Shown piece by piece: positions 27,070 to 35,073 of a DNA stretch of 55,557 bases. Within the stretch, counting starts at the first letter, position 1, and the number at the start of each line of letters is the position of its first letter. A program made the position numbers and the translations under genes. The DNA is from Allosalinactinospora lopnorensis. Lineage in GTDB: Bacteria > Actinomycetota > Actinomycetes > Streptosporangiales > Streptosporangiaceae. The DNA lies in NCBI RefSeq assembly GCF_000981225.1, contig NZ_LAJC01000035.1, positions 1 to 55,557 of the forward strand. Direction: 5' to 3'. Below the pieces are notes generated by a model. That model did no database searches and was not told the DNA's origin. It worked only from the letters and a program-made list of their open reading frames with translations.

Positions 27070-28011
27070 ATGACCCCGCTGCACCACGCCACAGACAGGA
27101 TCGCGACCGTCCGCACCCGTGACGGCGCCGAACTGCGCGTGCACACCCGAGGCCCGGAGAACGCGCCGCTGACCGTCGTGCTCGCGCACGGCTGGGCGCT
27201 CCCCTCGGACATCTGGCGCCCTCAGGTCTCCCGGCTCACCTCGGATTCGGACCGCGTGGTCCGGACCGTCCGCTTCGACCAGCGAGGCCACGGCGGTTCC
27301 ACCCGGGGCACGCGGCCGCTCGGGATCGACCTGCTCGGCGAGGATCTGGCGCGGGTTCTGGACACGCACGCCCCCACGGGACCCGTGGTGCTGGGCGGGC
27401 ACTCCCTGGGAGGCATGGCCGTCATGGCGCTGGCCGGCGCCCGTCCGCGGCTGTTCGAGGAGCGGGTCGCGGGCACGCTCCTCGTGGCGGCCTCCGCCGG
27501 TGACCTCGCCCCGGACCGCCCCGGCATCCCGCTGCGGGCGCGGGTCGCGGCGCGCGGCGGGCGAGCGGCGATGCGGCTGCTGTCGTGCCTCCCCAACGGC
27601 GTGGACCGGGTCCGCGGGCTGGTGCCGCCGCACCTGGGGATCACCCGGGCCGCCGTCAGGCGTACCGTCTTCGGGCCGGACGCCGATCCGACGCGCGTGC
27701 GCGAGTGCGCCGAGCTGATCCGCGGAACGCCGACGGAGACCATCACCGGCCTCTGCGAGCCGCTGATGCGCCTCGACATGACCGAGCGGCTCGGCGCGCT
27801 GCGGGACGTCCCGGTGACCATCATCGCCGGCGGCCGGGACCGGATGGTCCCGCCCCGGCACGCACGGACGCTCTCCCGTGCGCTGCCGGGAGCCCTCCTG
27901 CGGATCCTGCCGCAGCACGGTCACATGCTGACCCTGGAGGCACCCGAGGTGGTGACCGAGCACCTGGCGGAGTTGTGCCGCGTCGCCGCGCCCGATGGTG
28001 GGGGCCTCTGA
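27070..28011 (+). CDS. Alpha/beta-hydrolase
   Basis: 313 aa. Catalytic elements are visible: the oxyanion loop LAHGWALPSDIW, the nucleophile elbow GGHSLGGMAVM (Ser about 119), the acid in AGGRDRMVPPRHA and the His in LPQHGHMLTLEAPE. The lid region is helical and basic. The fold fits an ester or lactone hydrolase. In this cluster, with a Baeyer-Villiger-type monooxygenase, it could open the lactone or cleave the ester produced (inference). ATG 27070 follows the GMC stop by 13 bp and has GAGG upstream, so the two are co-translated or co-transcribed. Confidence 0.9.
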   Translation: MTPLHHATDRIATVRTRDGAELRVHTRGPENAPLTVVLAHGWALPSDIWRPQVSRLTSDSDRVVRTVRFDQRGHGGSTRGTRPLGIDLLGEDLARVLDTHAPTGPVVLGGHSLGGMAVMALAGARPRLFEERVAGTLLVAASAGDLAPDRPGIPLRARVAARGGRAAMRLLSCLPNGVDRVRGLVPPHLGITRAAVRRTVFGPDADPTRVRECAELIRGTPTETITGLCEPLMRLDMTERLGALRDVPVTIIAGGRDRMVPPRHARTLSRALPGALLRILPQHGHMLTLEAPEVVTEHLAELCRVAAPDGGGL

Positions 28012-28018
28012 CCTTCCG

Positions 28019-28073
28019 CCGCGGGGCCGGCCCCGCGGACCGGGGTGCTCTCCCGCCGGTCGCCGCCGGCGGG
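28019..28073. terminator. Bidirectional terminator between hydrolase and merR-type gene
   Basis: A perfect 20-nt palindrome (28019-28038, CCGCGGGGCC and its complement) is followed by an 8-bp hairpin (28052-28059 with 28066-28073, loop TCGCCG). They occupy almost the whole gap between the two convergent genes. Confidence 0.75.
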
Positions 28074-28082
28074 CCGAGCGGC

Positions 28083-28883
28083 TCAGGCGGGCTGCTGCTC
28101 CTTGTCGGTGCCCGGCTCCTCACTGTCCCGGTCCTCCCGGCCGTCCTGCCGCAGGTGCTCCAGGACCTCGGCGAAGTGCTTGCCCACCGCCTCGTGCAGG
28201 TGGCGGGACATCGACCGGGCCAGCATGGCGTCCACGGCCACCTGGGCGAGGGGGCGCAGCCGCCGTGTCAGCTCGGCGACCTCGGCGATCTCATCGCCTT
28301 TGATCATTCCGTCGGGTGCGTGTGTGGCCAGGATGTGGTCGGCGACCGTGCCGACGAGCTCGCGGGCGGCGGTGTCCACCCGCTTCTGCAACTGCTCGGC
28401 GATGTCGAGGACCGTGGTCAGCGGGATCCCGGCCCGCACCAGCTCGGCCCCGGCGTGCAGCAGGCGCGGGCTGGGCACCCGGAACCGGGCCCCCTCGCGC
28501 TCCACCAGGCCGGCCCTGAGCGCGCGGGCCGTGGTGACGGGGGTCACCTGCTCTCCGTATATCTCCCGCAGTTCGTCCATGGTGACGTACCCGGGGAGCT
28601 CATCGGTCCAGGGATCCCCCACCGCCGACTCCAGACCGAGGATCTCGGTGAGACCGCCGCCTCGTTCCCAGACCGAGACGAGTTCGCGGATGTTGGCGAA
28701 GGTGTAGCCGCGCTTGAGCAGTTGCCCGATCAACCGCAGGCGCGCCAGGTGGGCCTCCGTGTAGATGCCGACCCTCCCTTCGCGGCGCGGTGGGGAGAGC
28801 AGCCCGCGGTCCTGGTAAACCCGCACGTTGCGAACGGTGGTTTCGGCAAGCCGCGCGAGCTCGTCGATCCGGTATTCGGCCAT
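28083..28883 (-). CDS. MerR family transcriptional regulator
   Basis: 266 aa. The MerR winged helix is at the N-terminus: YRIDELARLAETTVRNVRVYQDRGLLSPPRREGRVGIYTEAHLARLRLIGQLLKRG. It is unusually long: the coiled coil is followed by about 170 residues of helical effector domain (YVTMDELREIYGEQVTPV; LLHAGAELVRAGIPLTTVLDIAEQL). No Cys metal-binding site, so a small organic ligand is likely. It is divergent from the SDR operon. A perfect palindrome between them (28997-29014) and a related site before the GMC gene make it the probable local regulator. ATG 28883 is the start. Confidence 0.9.
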   Translation of the reverse strand: MAEYRIDELARLAETTVRNVRVYQDRGLLSPPRREGRVGIYTEAHLARLRLIGQLLKRGYTFANIRELVSVWERGGGLTEILGLESAVGDPWTDELPGYVTMDELREIYGEQVTPVTTARALRAGLVEREGARFRVPSPRLLHAGAELVRAGIPLTTVLDIAEQLQKRVDTAARELVGTVADHILATHAPDGMIKGDEIAEVAELTRRLRPLAQVAVDAMLARSMSRHLHEAVGKHFAEVLEHLRQDGREDRDSEEPGTDKEQQPA

Positions 28884-28988
28884 GCCCCCACCCTACGGAC
28901 ATCAGAGCCGCCAGTCGTGTACGCGATCTCGCCGCCGGTCGCCCGCTCCTTGGCTCCTCCGGCTCTCCGCGCGGAAGAAAACGCCCTA

Positions 28989-29018
28989 TTGAATTGTAAC
29001 AATGAGCATTGTTAAAGT
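28989..29018. promoter_or_regulatory. SDR-operon promoter with MerR-type operator
   Basis: TTGAAT (28989-28994) and TAAAGT (29013-29018) are 18 bp apart. Within the spacer lies TAACAATG-AG-CATTGTTA (28997-29014), a perfect palindrome, and the motif ATTGTAA-N7-CATTG (28993-29011). Read on the other strand, TACAAT (28998-28993) could be the -10 of the regulator gene, giving autoregulation. Confidence 0.7.
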
Positions 29019-29047
29019 TCAGACCACAGTAGTGGAGGAGACCACAC

Positions 29048-29896
29048 ATGACCGTACGCACCCTTGACGGCCTGTCCGGACGCACCGCGATCGTCACCGG
29101 CGCATCGGGGGCGTTCGGCAGCACCACCCTCACGCTGCTGCGGCACCTGGGCGCCGAGGCCGTCGGGGTCGACCGCAAGCCCGCCGAGGGGGTCCTCGCC
29201 TGCGACATCACCGACGACGCCCAGGTGCGGGAGGTCGTCCCCGAGGCCGTCGAGCGGCTCGGCGGCCGGGTCGACAGGCTCATCCACTACGCCGGTATCG
29301 GGCCCGCGGTCGACGTCGGTGCCGCCCCCGACGCCGACGTGCACGCCGCCCTTGAGGTCAACCTCCTCGGCGCCTGGAGGGTCACCGCCGCCGCGATGCC
29401 CGCCCTCGCCCGCGAGCGCGGCCGGGTCGTCCTCGTCGCGTCGCTGCTCTCCGGACTGCCCGTCCCGTTCGCCGGCGCCTACACGGTCTCCAAGCGCGCG
29501 CTCACCGCCTACGCCGACACGCTCCGCGTGGAGTACGGCACGCACATCGGTGTCACCACGGTTTACCCCGGCTACGTCGACACCCCGATCCACGACCACT
29601 CGCGGGCCGCCGGTGTGGGGATGGACGGTACGGTCCCCGCCGAACGGGTGCGCGACACCGTGCTGACGGTACTCCGCTCCGCTGCCGCGCCCCGGCCGCC
29701 CCGCGATGTCGCCTCGACCGGGCTCGGCCAGAGCGCCCTGCGCTTCACCCGGCATTTTCCCGGGGCCGTCGACCGGATCGTCACGGCCCGGCTCGCCCTC
29801 CTCATGCGCTCCGGCCACTTCAGCGACGCCGAGATCGCGCGCGGACTGCGCGAACGCCACAGCGCCGCAGGCCCCTCAGCGCCCCCCGCCACCTGA
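29048..29896 (+). CDS. Short-chain dehydrogenase/reductase
   Basis: 282 aa. The Rossmann cofactor motif TGASGAFGSTTL is at about residues 18-29 and DITDD follows. The usual NNAG is HYAG here, an uncommon substitution. Catalytic Ser is in VASLLSG and the YxxxK motif is AYTVSKRAL. After the active site, YPGYVDTPIHDHSRAA fits classical SDRs. A C-terminal extension of about 50 residues is basic and helical. Oxidises an alcohol or reduces a ketone with NAD(P)(H). First gene of a four-gene operon; ATG 29048 has GGAGGAG upstream. Confidence 0.9.
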   Translation: MTVRTLDGLSGRTAIVTGASGAFGSTTLTLLRHLGAEAVGVDRKPAEGVLACDITDDAQVREVVPEAVERLGGRVDRLIHYAGIGPAVDVGAAPDADVHAALEVNLLGAWRVTAAAMPALARERGRVVLVASLLSGLPVPFAGAYTVSKRALTAYADTLRVEYGTHIGVTTVYPGYVDTPIHDHSRAAGVGMDGTVPAERVRDTVLTVLRSAAAPRPPRDVASTGLGQSALRFTRHFPGAVDRIVTARLALLMRSGHFSDAEIARGLRERHSAAGPSAPPAT

Positions 29897-29939
29897 CCCC
29901 GAACCCCTGCCCTCGCCGCACCGCCAAGGAGGCGACCCC

Positions 29940-30848
29940 ATGAACGTCCCGAGGCAGACGAGAACCGCGGACCGCGAGGACACGGCCCACCGGCTGCTGG
30001 CCTCATCGGCGAAGGCGTCCTTCGACCCGTTGGTCGAGATCGACTGGGACGCCCCCGTCGAGAAGGACAGGTACGCGATCAGGCCCGAACGGATCTCGCT
30101 CTACGGCACCGAGCTGTGGGACCGGCTCACCGAGGAGCAGCGAACGGAGCTGAGCCGGCAGGAGGTCGCCAGTATCGCCTCCATCGGCATCTGGTTCGAG
30201 ACCATCCTGATGCAGATGCTGGTGCGGCACGCCTACGACCGGGACCCCACCACCGACCACGTGAAGTACGCCTACACCGAGATCGCCGACGAGTGCCGGC
30301 ACTCGATCATGTTCGCCAAGATGATCGAGAAGCTGGGCGCTCCCTTCTACGCGCTCGACAGGCTCGCCCACCTCCAGGGAAAGCTGTTCAAGGCCGTCTC
30401 GAACGGGCCGCTGACGTTCAGCGGGGCGCTCTTCGTCGAGGAGATCCTGGACCAACTGCAGCGCGAGGCCATGGTCGACGAGTCGCTGGAGCCCCTCGTA
30501 CGCGCGGTCTCCCGGATCCATGTCGTCGAGGAGGCCCGGCACATGCGCTACGCCCGCGAGGAACTGGCCCGCGACTGGCGGACCCGCGGTCCGCTGGTGC
30601 GGGCCTACAGCCGGCTCGCTCTCGGGATCGTCGTGTACTACTCCGCGACCCGGCTGATCAACCCCCGGGTCTACGCGAAGGTGGGGCTGGATCCCCGGCG
30701 GGCGCGCAAGGCGGCCCGCCGCAACCCGCACCACATCGACACCAAGACCTGGGCCGCCCGCAAGGTGGTCGCGACCATGGACAGGGCCGGCATGATCGCC
30801 GGCCCCGGCCGGTTCCTCTGGCGCGCGGCCGGCCTGCTGGGCCGCTGA
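29940..30848 (+). CDS. AurF-like diiron oxygenase
   Basis: 302 aa, all-helical. Carboxylate/His ligand motifs of the ferritin-like diiron fold are present: an early RQEVASIASIGIWFETILMQML helix, E-x-x-H in EIADECRHSIMFAKMI, an Glu in FVEEILDQLQREAM and E-x-x-H in HVVEEARHMRYAREEL. This matches the AurF (p-aminobenzoate N-oxygenase) family, whose members oxidise amines or hydroxylate carbon. Hydroxylation of a lipid rather than N-oxidation is likely given the neighbours, but that is inference. Its start follows the SDR stop by 43 bp with AAGGAGG upstream. Confidence 0.9.
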   Translation: MNVPRQTRTADREDTAHRLLASSAKASFDPLVEIDWDAPVEKDRYAIRPERISLYGTELWDRLTEEQRTELSRQEVASIASIGIWFETILMQMLVRHAYDRDPTTDHVKYAYTEIADECRHSIMFAKMIEKLGAPFYALDRLAHLQGKLFKAVSNGPLTFSGALFVEEILDQLQREAMVDESLEPLVRAVSRIHVVEEARHMRYAREELARDWRTRGPLVRAYSRLALGIVVYYSATRLINPRVYAKVGLDPRRARKAARRNPHHIDTKTWAARKVVATMDRAGMIAGPGRFLWRAAGLLGR

Positions 30849-30912
30849 ACGACCGCCTCCGAACCCGGCCTTCGGGCCGCCCGCACCCGCCTTCGGAAAG
30901 GAAGCCGGCAAC

Positions 30913-32427
30913 GTGACCGAACACGAGACGACACCGCGGCACTACCGGATCGCCATCATCGGCACCGGTTTCGCCGGGCTCGGCATGGCGGCCCGGCTCA
31001 AGCGGGCGGGGTTGTCCGACCTTGTGCTGCTGGAGCGCGCCGAGGATGTCGGCGGGACGTGGCGCGACAACACCTACCCGGGCGCCGCGTGCGACGTCCC
31101 CTCGCACCTGTACTCGCTGTCCTTCGCGCCCAATCCCGGATGGAGCCGCAGTTTCTCCGGGCAGCGGGAGATCTGGGAGTACCTGCGCGGGGTCGCCGAG
31201 GATGAGGGGATCCGCCGCCACATCAGGTTCGGCTGCGAGGTGCGCTCGTGCCGCTGGGACGACGGCGGCAACCGCTGGTCGATCCGGACCTCCGGCGGCA
31301 CCATCACCGCACAGTTCCTGGTGAGCGGGGCCGGGGCGCTCTGCGAGCCGTCGCTGCCCGCCCTGCCCGGGCTCGACGCGTTCGGGGGCACCGTCTTCCA
31401 CTCGGCGCGCTGGGACCACGAGCACGACCTGACCGGGCGCGACGTGGCGGTGATCGGTACCGGGGCCTCGGCGATCCAGTTCGTGCCGCAGATCCAACCC
31501 GAGGTGGGCCGGCTGCACCTGTTCCAGCGCACCCCGCCGTGGATCATCCCCCGGCACGATCGGGACATCACCCGCGCCGAGCGGTGGCTCTACCGCACCC
31601 TGCCGTTCACCCAGTCGATCGCCCGGAGGAGCATCTACTGGGGCCGGGAGAGCTACATCTTCGGATTCGTGAAGAACCCGAACCTGCTGAAAGGCGTGGA
31701 GGCGATCTCGCGGGCGCACATGAGGCGCCAGGTGCGCGACCCGCGGCTGCGGGCCAGGCTGACCCCCGACTACCGCGCCGGCTGCAAGCGCATCCTGCTG
31801 TCCAACGACTACTACCCCTGCCTGGAGCGGCCCAACGTCTCGGTGGTCACCGACGGGATCGCCGAGGTCCGGGAGAAGTCCGTCGTCACCCGCGACGGCA
31901 CCGAGCGGGAGGTCGACACCCTCATCTTCGGCACCGGGTTCCACGTCAGCGACCTGCCCATAGCGGACCGGATCCACGACGCCGGCGGGGTCTCCCTCAC
32001 CCGGCGGTGGGGCGACGATCCGCAGGCGCTGCGCGGCACCACCGTGGCCGGCTACCCCAACCTGTTCATCCTGGCCGGGCCGAACACCGGTCCGGGCCAC
32101 ACCTCGCACGTGTTCTTCATCGAATCGCAGATCAACTACACGATGGCCGCGCTGCGCCACGCGTGCCGCAACCGCATCGACCGCCTGGACCCCCGGCCCG
32201 AGGCGCAGGCGGCCTACGTCGAACAGGTGCGGCGCAAGATGCGCGGCACGGTGTGGGTGACGGGCGGCTGCGACAGCTGGTACCTGAACTCCCAGGGCCG
32301 CAACGTGACACTGTGGCCCGGTTTCAGCTGGGAGTTCGCGCTGCAGACCCGCCGGTTCGACCCGCACAACTACCACCTCCGCAAAGAGGGGCCCATCCGG
32401 CGCTTCCCGTCGAGGGCCGGGCGATGA
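30913..32427 (+). CDS. Baeyer-Villiger-type flavin monooxygenase
   Basis: 504 aa. FAD motif IIGTGFAGLGMAARLKRAG at the N-terminus; VGGTWRDNTYPGAACDVPSHLYS; the BVMO fingerprint F-x-G-x3-H-x3-W-D (FGGTVFHSARWD); NADPH motif VIGTGASAIQFVPQI; ATG motif FGTGFHVSD; and GPNTGPGHTS. It converts ketones to esters or lactones with FAD and NADPH. GTG 30913 is preceded by GGAAAGGAAG. It overlaps the next gene by 4 bp (ATGA), so the two are translationally coupled. Confidence 0.93.
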   Translation: MTEHETTPRHYRIAIIGTGFAGLGMAARLKRAGLSDLVLLERAEDVGGTWRDNTYPGAACDVPSHLYSLSFAPNPGWSRSFSGQREIWEYLRGVAEDEGIRRHIRFGCEVRSCRWDDGGNRWSIRTSGGTITAQFLVSGAGALCEPSLPALPGLDAFGGTVFHSARWDHEHDLTGRDVAVIGTGASAIQFVPQIQPEVGRLHLFQRTPPWIIPRHDRDITRAERWLYRTLPFTQSIARRSIYWGRESYIFGFVKNPNLLKGVEAISRAHMRRQVRDPRLRARLTPDYRAGCKRILLSNDYYPCLERPNVSVVTDGIAEVREKSVVTRDGTEREVDTLIFGTGFHVSDLPIADRIHDAGGVSLTRRWGDDPQALRGTTVAGYPNLFILAGPNTGPGHTSHVFFIESQINYTMAALRHACRNRIDRLDPRPEAQAAYVEQVRRKMRGTVWVTGGCDSWYLNSQGRNVTLWPGFSWEFALQTRRFDPHNYHLRKEGPIRRFPSRAGR

Positions 32428-32741
32428 GCGGGACCGGAGAGGAGGAGGGGTACCGCGGGCCGCTGACCGTCGTCGCCGGCGGGGTGCGGACCACCGTCGA
32501 GGGCCACATGGCCGGGCACTTCGACCCGCTCACCGGGGAGTACCGGTGGGTGGGCCGGCTCTCCCCCGATTCCGCCGTGGCCCGGGCCTTCGAGGAAGGC
32601 CGGACAGCGGTCCTGCTGCGCACACCCGGGGGCCACGAGGGCAGCGGCGTCCTGGCCGGACCGAACGTATGGGGCGGGCACACCGTCTCGGGCTCCGGGC
32701 GGCCGCCGTTCGCACTCCCGCGAGTGGCCCCCGAGGAGTGA
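32424..32741 (+). CDS. DUF4873 domain protein
   Basis: 105 aa. The DUF4873 pattern is complete: YRGPLTVVAGGVRTTVEGHMAGHFDPLTGEYRWVGRL, then VLLRTPGGHEGSGVLAGPNVWGGHTVSGSGRPPF. In mycobacteria and relatives this domain is fused or adjacent to flavin monooxygenases, which supports a shared function with the preceding gene. Its role is unknown. The ATGA overlap with the monooxygenase stop makes it the last gene of the SDR operon; the next gene is on the opposite strand. Confidence 0.88.
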   Translation: MSGTGEEEGYRGPLTVVAGGVRTTVEGHMAGHFDPLTGEYRWVGRLSPDSAVARAFEEGRTAVLLRTPGGHEGSGVLAGPNVWGGHTVSGSGRPPFALPRVAPEE

Positions 32742-32761
32742 GACGGGCCGCGCCGCTTCCG

Positions 32762-33782
32762 TCACGGCTCGGGGGCATCGGCGGCGTAGGGGTGCACCGA
32801 GCAGAGGTCGTCCACGGCCGTGAACCAGGCGGAGGGCCCGCGCGGGCAGGGGACGCCGCTGAACGGGTCGGTCCCGGCGTCGAGCAGCTGGAGCGGAAGC
32901 AGGTGCTCCGGGTCGAAGGCGTTGGCGGTCAACTCCTCGAAGTAGCCGTCGGATCCGGCCAGCAGCCCGTGGTCGGTGAGGTAGCCGTGCGCGCGCCGGA
33001 ACACCATGCGCACCGCGAGGGCCTCGGCGAAGCAGGACGGAGGCTGCCAGTACGGTTCGACCAGGCGGTGCGCGCCGGTGCCGGCCACCAGCAGGAAACG
33101 GCGTACGAAGGCGGTGTCGTAGCGGTCGGCGAGCGCGGCCGGAAGCTCGTCCAGGACCGATGGTTCGTACAGGTTGGCGACCGTGCCGCGGATCCGCTGC
33201 AGGGCGTCGAGATCGCGGTAGAGGCCGTCGAAGACCTGGTGGACGCCCGCGAAGAGCGAACCGGCCAGCAGTTCGGCGGTGGGCTCCGGGCCGGCGTGGA
33301 CGTCCTCGGCCAGTCCGAACATCCGCGGGTCGAAGGCGCGCAGCCGCGGGGCGTGCGCCAGCGCGTAGCGGCGGGCCTGCTCGGGGTCGCACCCGATCTC
33401 GGGAACGGGCCGCCGTGCGGGGCGGGCTCTGCCCACCGGGGCCGCCGTGCCCCGTCTCGCTTCCGGCCCGGGTGCGGCAGCCGGCCACCGACCACCCGGC
33501 GAACTCCGGGCGCTCTGCCAGGAGACGCTGCATGGTGAGCGCGAGGCCGGTCTCGGCGGCCCGCGCCGACGGCGCCTCGGCGGCGGCGTCGATGGCGAGG
33601 CCCCGTTCATGGGCCAGGCAGCGGACCTCGTGCACCAGGACGACCTCGCCGTCCGGTCCGTGGATCCGCAGGACCGCGTCGAGTTCCGCCAGGATCAGTT
33701 GGGCCGCGCCGCGCGAACTCAGCCCTCCGAGGTCCGCGGAGTCCTCGGGAATCTCCACCCGGATGTGAACGGCGAAGTGCAT
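32762..33782 (-). pseudogene. Actinobacterial hypothetical protein, probable frameshift
   Basis: The N-terminus from ATG 33782 (MHFAVHIRVEIPEDSADLGG, LAELDAVLRIHGPDG, MQRLLAERPEFAGW) has good coding character but then continues into Arg/Pro-rich shadow sequence. A second frame from about 33480 onward is clearly coding to the stop at 32762 (GCDPEQARRYALAHAPRLRAFDPRMFGLAEDV; FAEALAVRMVFRRAHGYLTDHGLL; AVDDLCSVHPYAA). The join near 33430-33480 needs one inserted or two deleted bases, unlike the other frameshifts here. Alternatively the second part is a separate gene from GTG 33436. I do not recognise either domain. Confidence 0.55.
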
Positions 33783-33872
33783 GGCCGCCTCCCGTCGATC
33801 GATAGGGACCTTCGACGGTAGGCGCGGCCGGTCAGGACGTGTCGCGGCCGTCCACAGGGCGGCCGCAGGCGG

Positions 33873-34997
33873 TCACCAGGCGTCCTCCTGGCGGAAGAAC
33901 GCCGCGCTCGCGTGCCGGCTCCGCTCGGCGGCGTAGCCGGGCTTGATCGTCTCGTTGATCAGCGCCAGCCGTTCGTCGTGGTCGATGAACGCCGACTTCA
34001 TCGCGTTGACGGTGAACCAGCCCAGGGTGTCCAGGCCGTAGCCGAACTCGTGGGCGAGCAGGGCGAACTCCCGGCTCATCGAGGTCCGGTCGAGCAGCCG
34101 GCAATCGGTGTTGACGGTGACGCGGAACCGGAGCCGCCGCATCAGGTCCACCGGGTGCTCGGCGAGGTCGCGCACCGCACCGGTGCCCACGCTCGACGTG
34201 GGGCACAGCTCCAGCGGGACCCGCTTGTCGCGCACGTAAGCGGCGAGCTGCCCCAGCTTGGCCGACCCGTCGTCGGCGACGGCGATGTCGTCGGCGAGCC
34301 GCACGGCCTGGCCGAGCCGGTCGGCCCCGCACCACTGGATGGCCTCCCAGATCGAGGACAGCCCGAACCCCTCGCCGGCGTGCAGGGTGAGGTTGAAGTT
34401 CTCGCGCTTGACGTACTCGCAGGCCGAGATGTGGCGCGTGGGCGGGTACCCGGCCTCGGGGCCGGCGATGTCGAAGCCGACCACGCCGGCGTTGCGGTAG
34501 CGGACCGCGAGATCGGCGATCTCCAGGGAGTCCGCGGCCTGGCGCATGGCGGTCAGCAGCAGGCGGACGTCGGCGGTCCGGCCGAACAGCCGCGCCCGGG
34601 CCGTCCCCACCCGCACGCCTTCGAGCACCGCGTCGACGACCTGCTCTCGCCGCAGCCCACCGCGGGTGTGCAGTTCCGGCGCCACCTTGACCTCGGCGTA
34701 GACGACGCCGTCGGCCGCCAGGTCCTGCACGCACTCCGCGGCCACCCGGGTCAGGGCCGGGGCGCTCTGCATCAGGTCGACGACGGGGTCGAACCGGGAC
34801 AGCCGGGCTTCCTGGGAGCCGGTGCCGGTGTCGGCGAACCACTCCTGCAGGCGGTCCGGATCGGTGGCGGGCAGCCCGGTGTAGCCGGACTCCGCCGCGA
34901 GTTCCAGCAGGGTGCCCGGGCGGGCGCCGCCGTCGAGATGGTCGTGCAGCAGCACCTTGGGCAGCCGCCGGATGGTCTGGTGGTCGAGTCGTGTCAT
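33873..34997 (-). CDS. add: Adenosine deaminase
   Basis: 374 aa. Family motifs in order: PKVLLHDHLDGG (zinc His pair), YAEVKVAPELHT, GFDIAGPEAGYPP, LHAGEGFG (zinc His and catalytic Glu), LELCPTSSVGTGA, and VTVNTDCRLLDRTSMSREFAL (zinc Asp; usually NTDNR, here NTDCR). It hydrolyses adenosine or deoxyadenosine to inosine in the cytosol for purine salvage. ATG 34997; the gene stands 76 bp downstream of the DUF1537 locus on the same strand. Confidence 0.94.
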   Translation of the reverse strand: MTRLDHQTIRRLPKVLLHDHLDGGARPGTLLELAAESGYTGLPATDPDRLQEWFADTGTGSQEARLSRFDPVVDLMQSAPALTRVAAECVQDLAADGVVYAEVKVAPELHTRGGLRREQVVDAVLEGVRVGTARARLFGRTADVRLLLTAMRQAADSLEIADLAVRYRNAGVVGFDIAGPEAGYPPTRHISACEYVKRENFNLTLHAGEGFGLSSIWEAIQWCGADRLGQAVRLADDIAVADDGSAKLGQLAAYVRDKRVPLELCPTSSVGTGAVRDLAEHPVDLMRRLRFRVTVNTDCRLLDRTSMSREFALLAHEFGYGLDTLGWFTVNAMKSAFIDHDERLALINETIKPGYAAERSRHASAAFFRQEDAW

Positions 34998-35073
34998 CGT
35001 CCTCCTCGGTCGGGAACCGGTATCCGGCTAAATTGCCCGAGAGTCTAGACGACACACTCGTCCGCGCCGTGAT

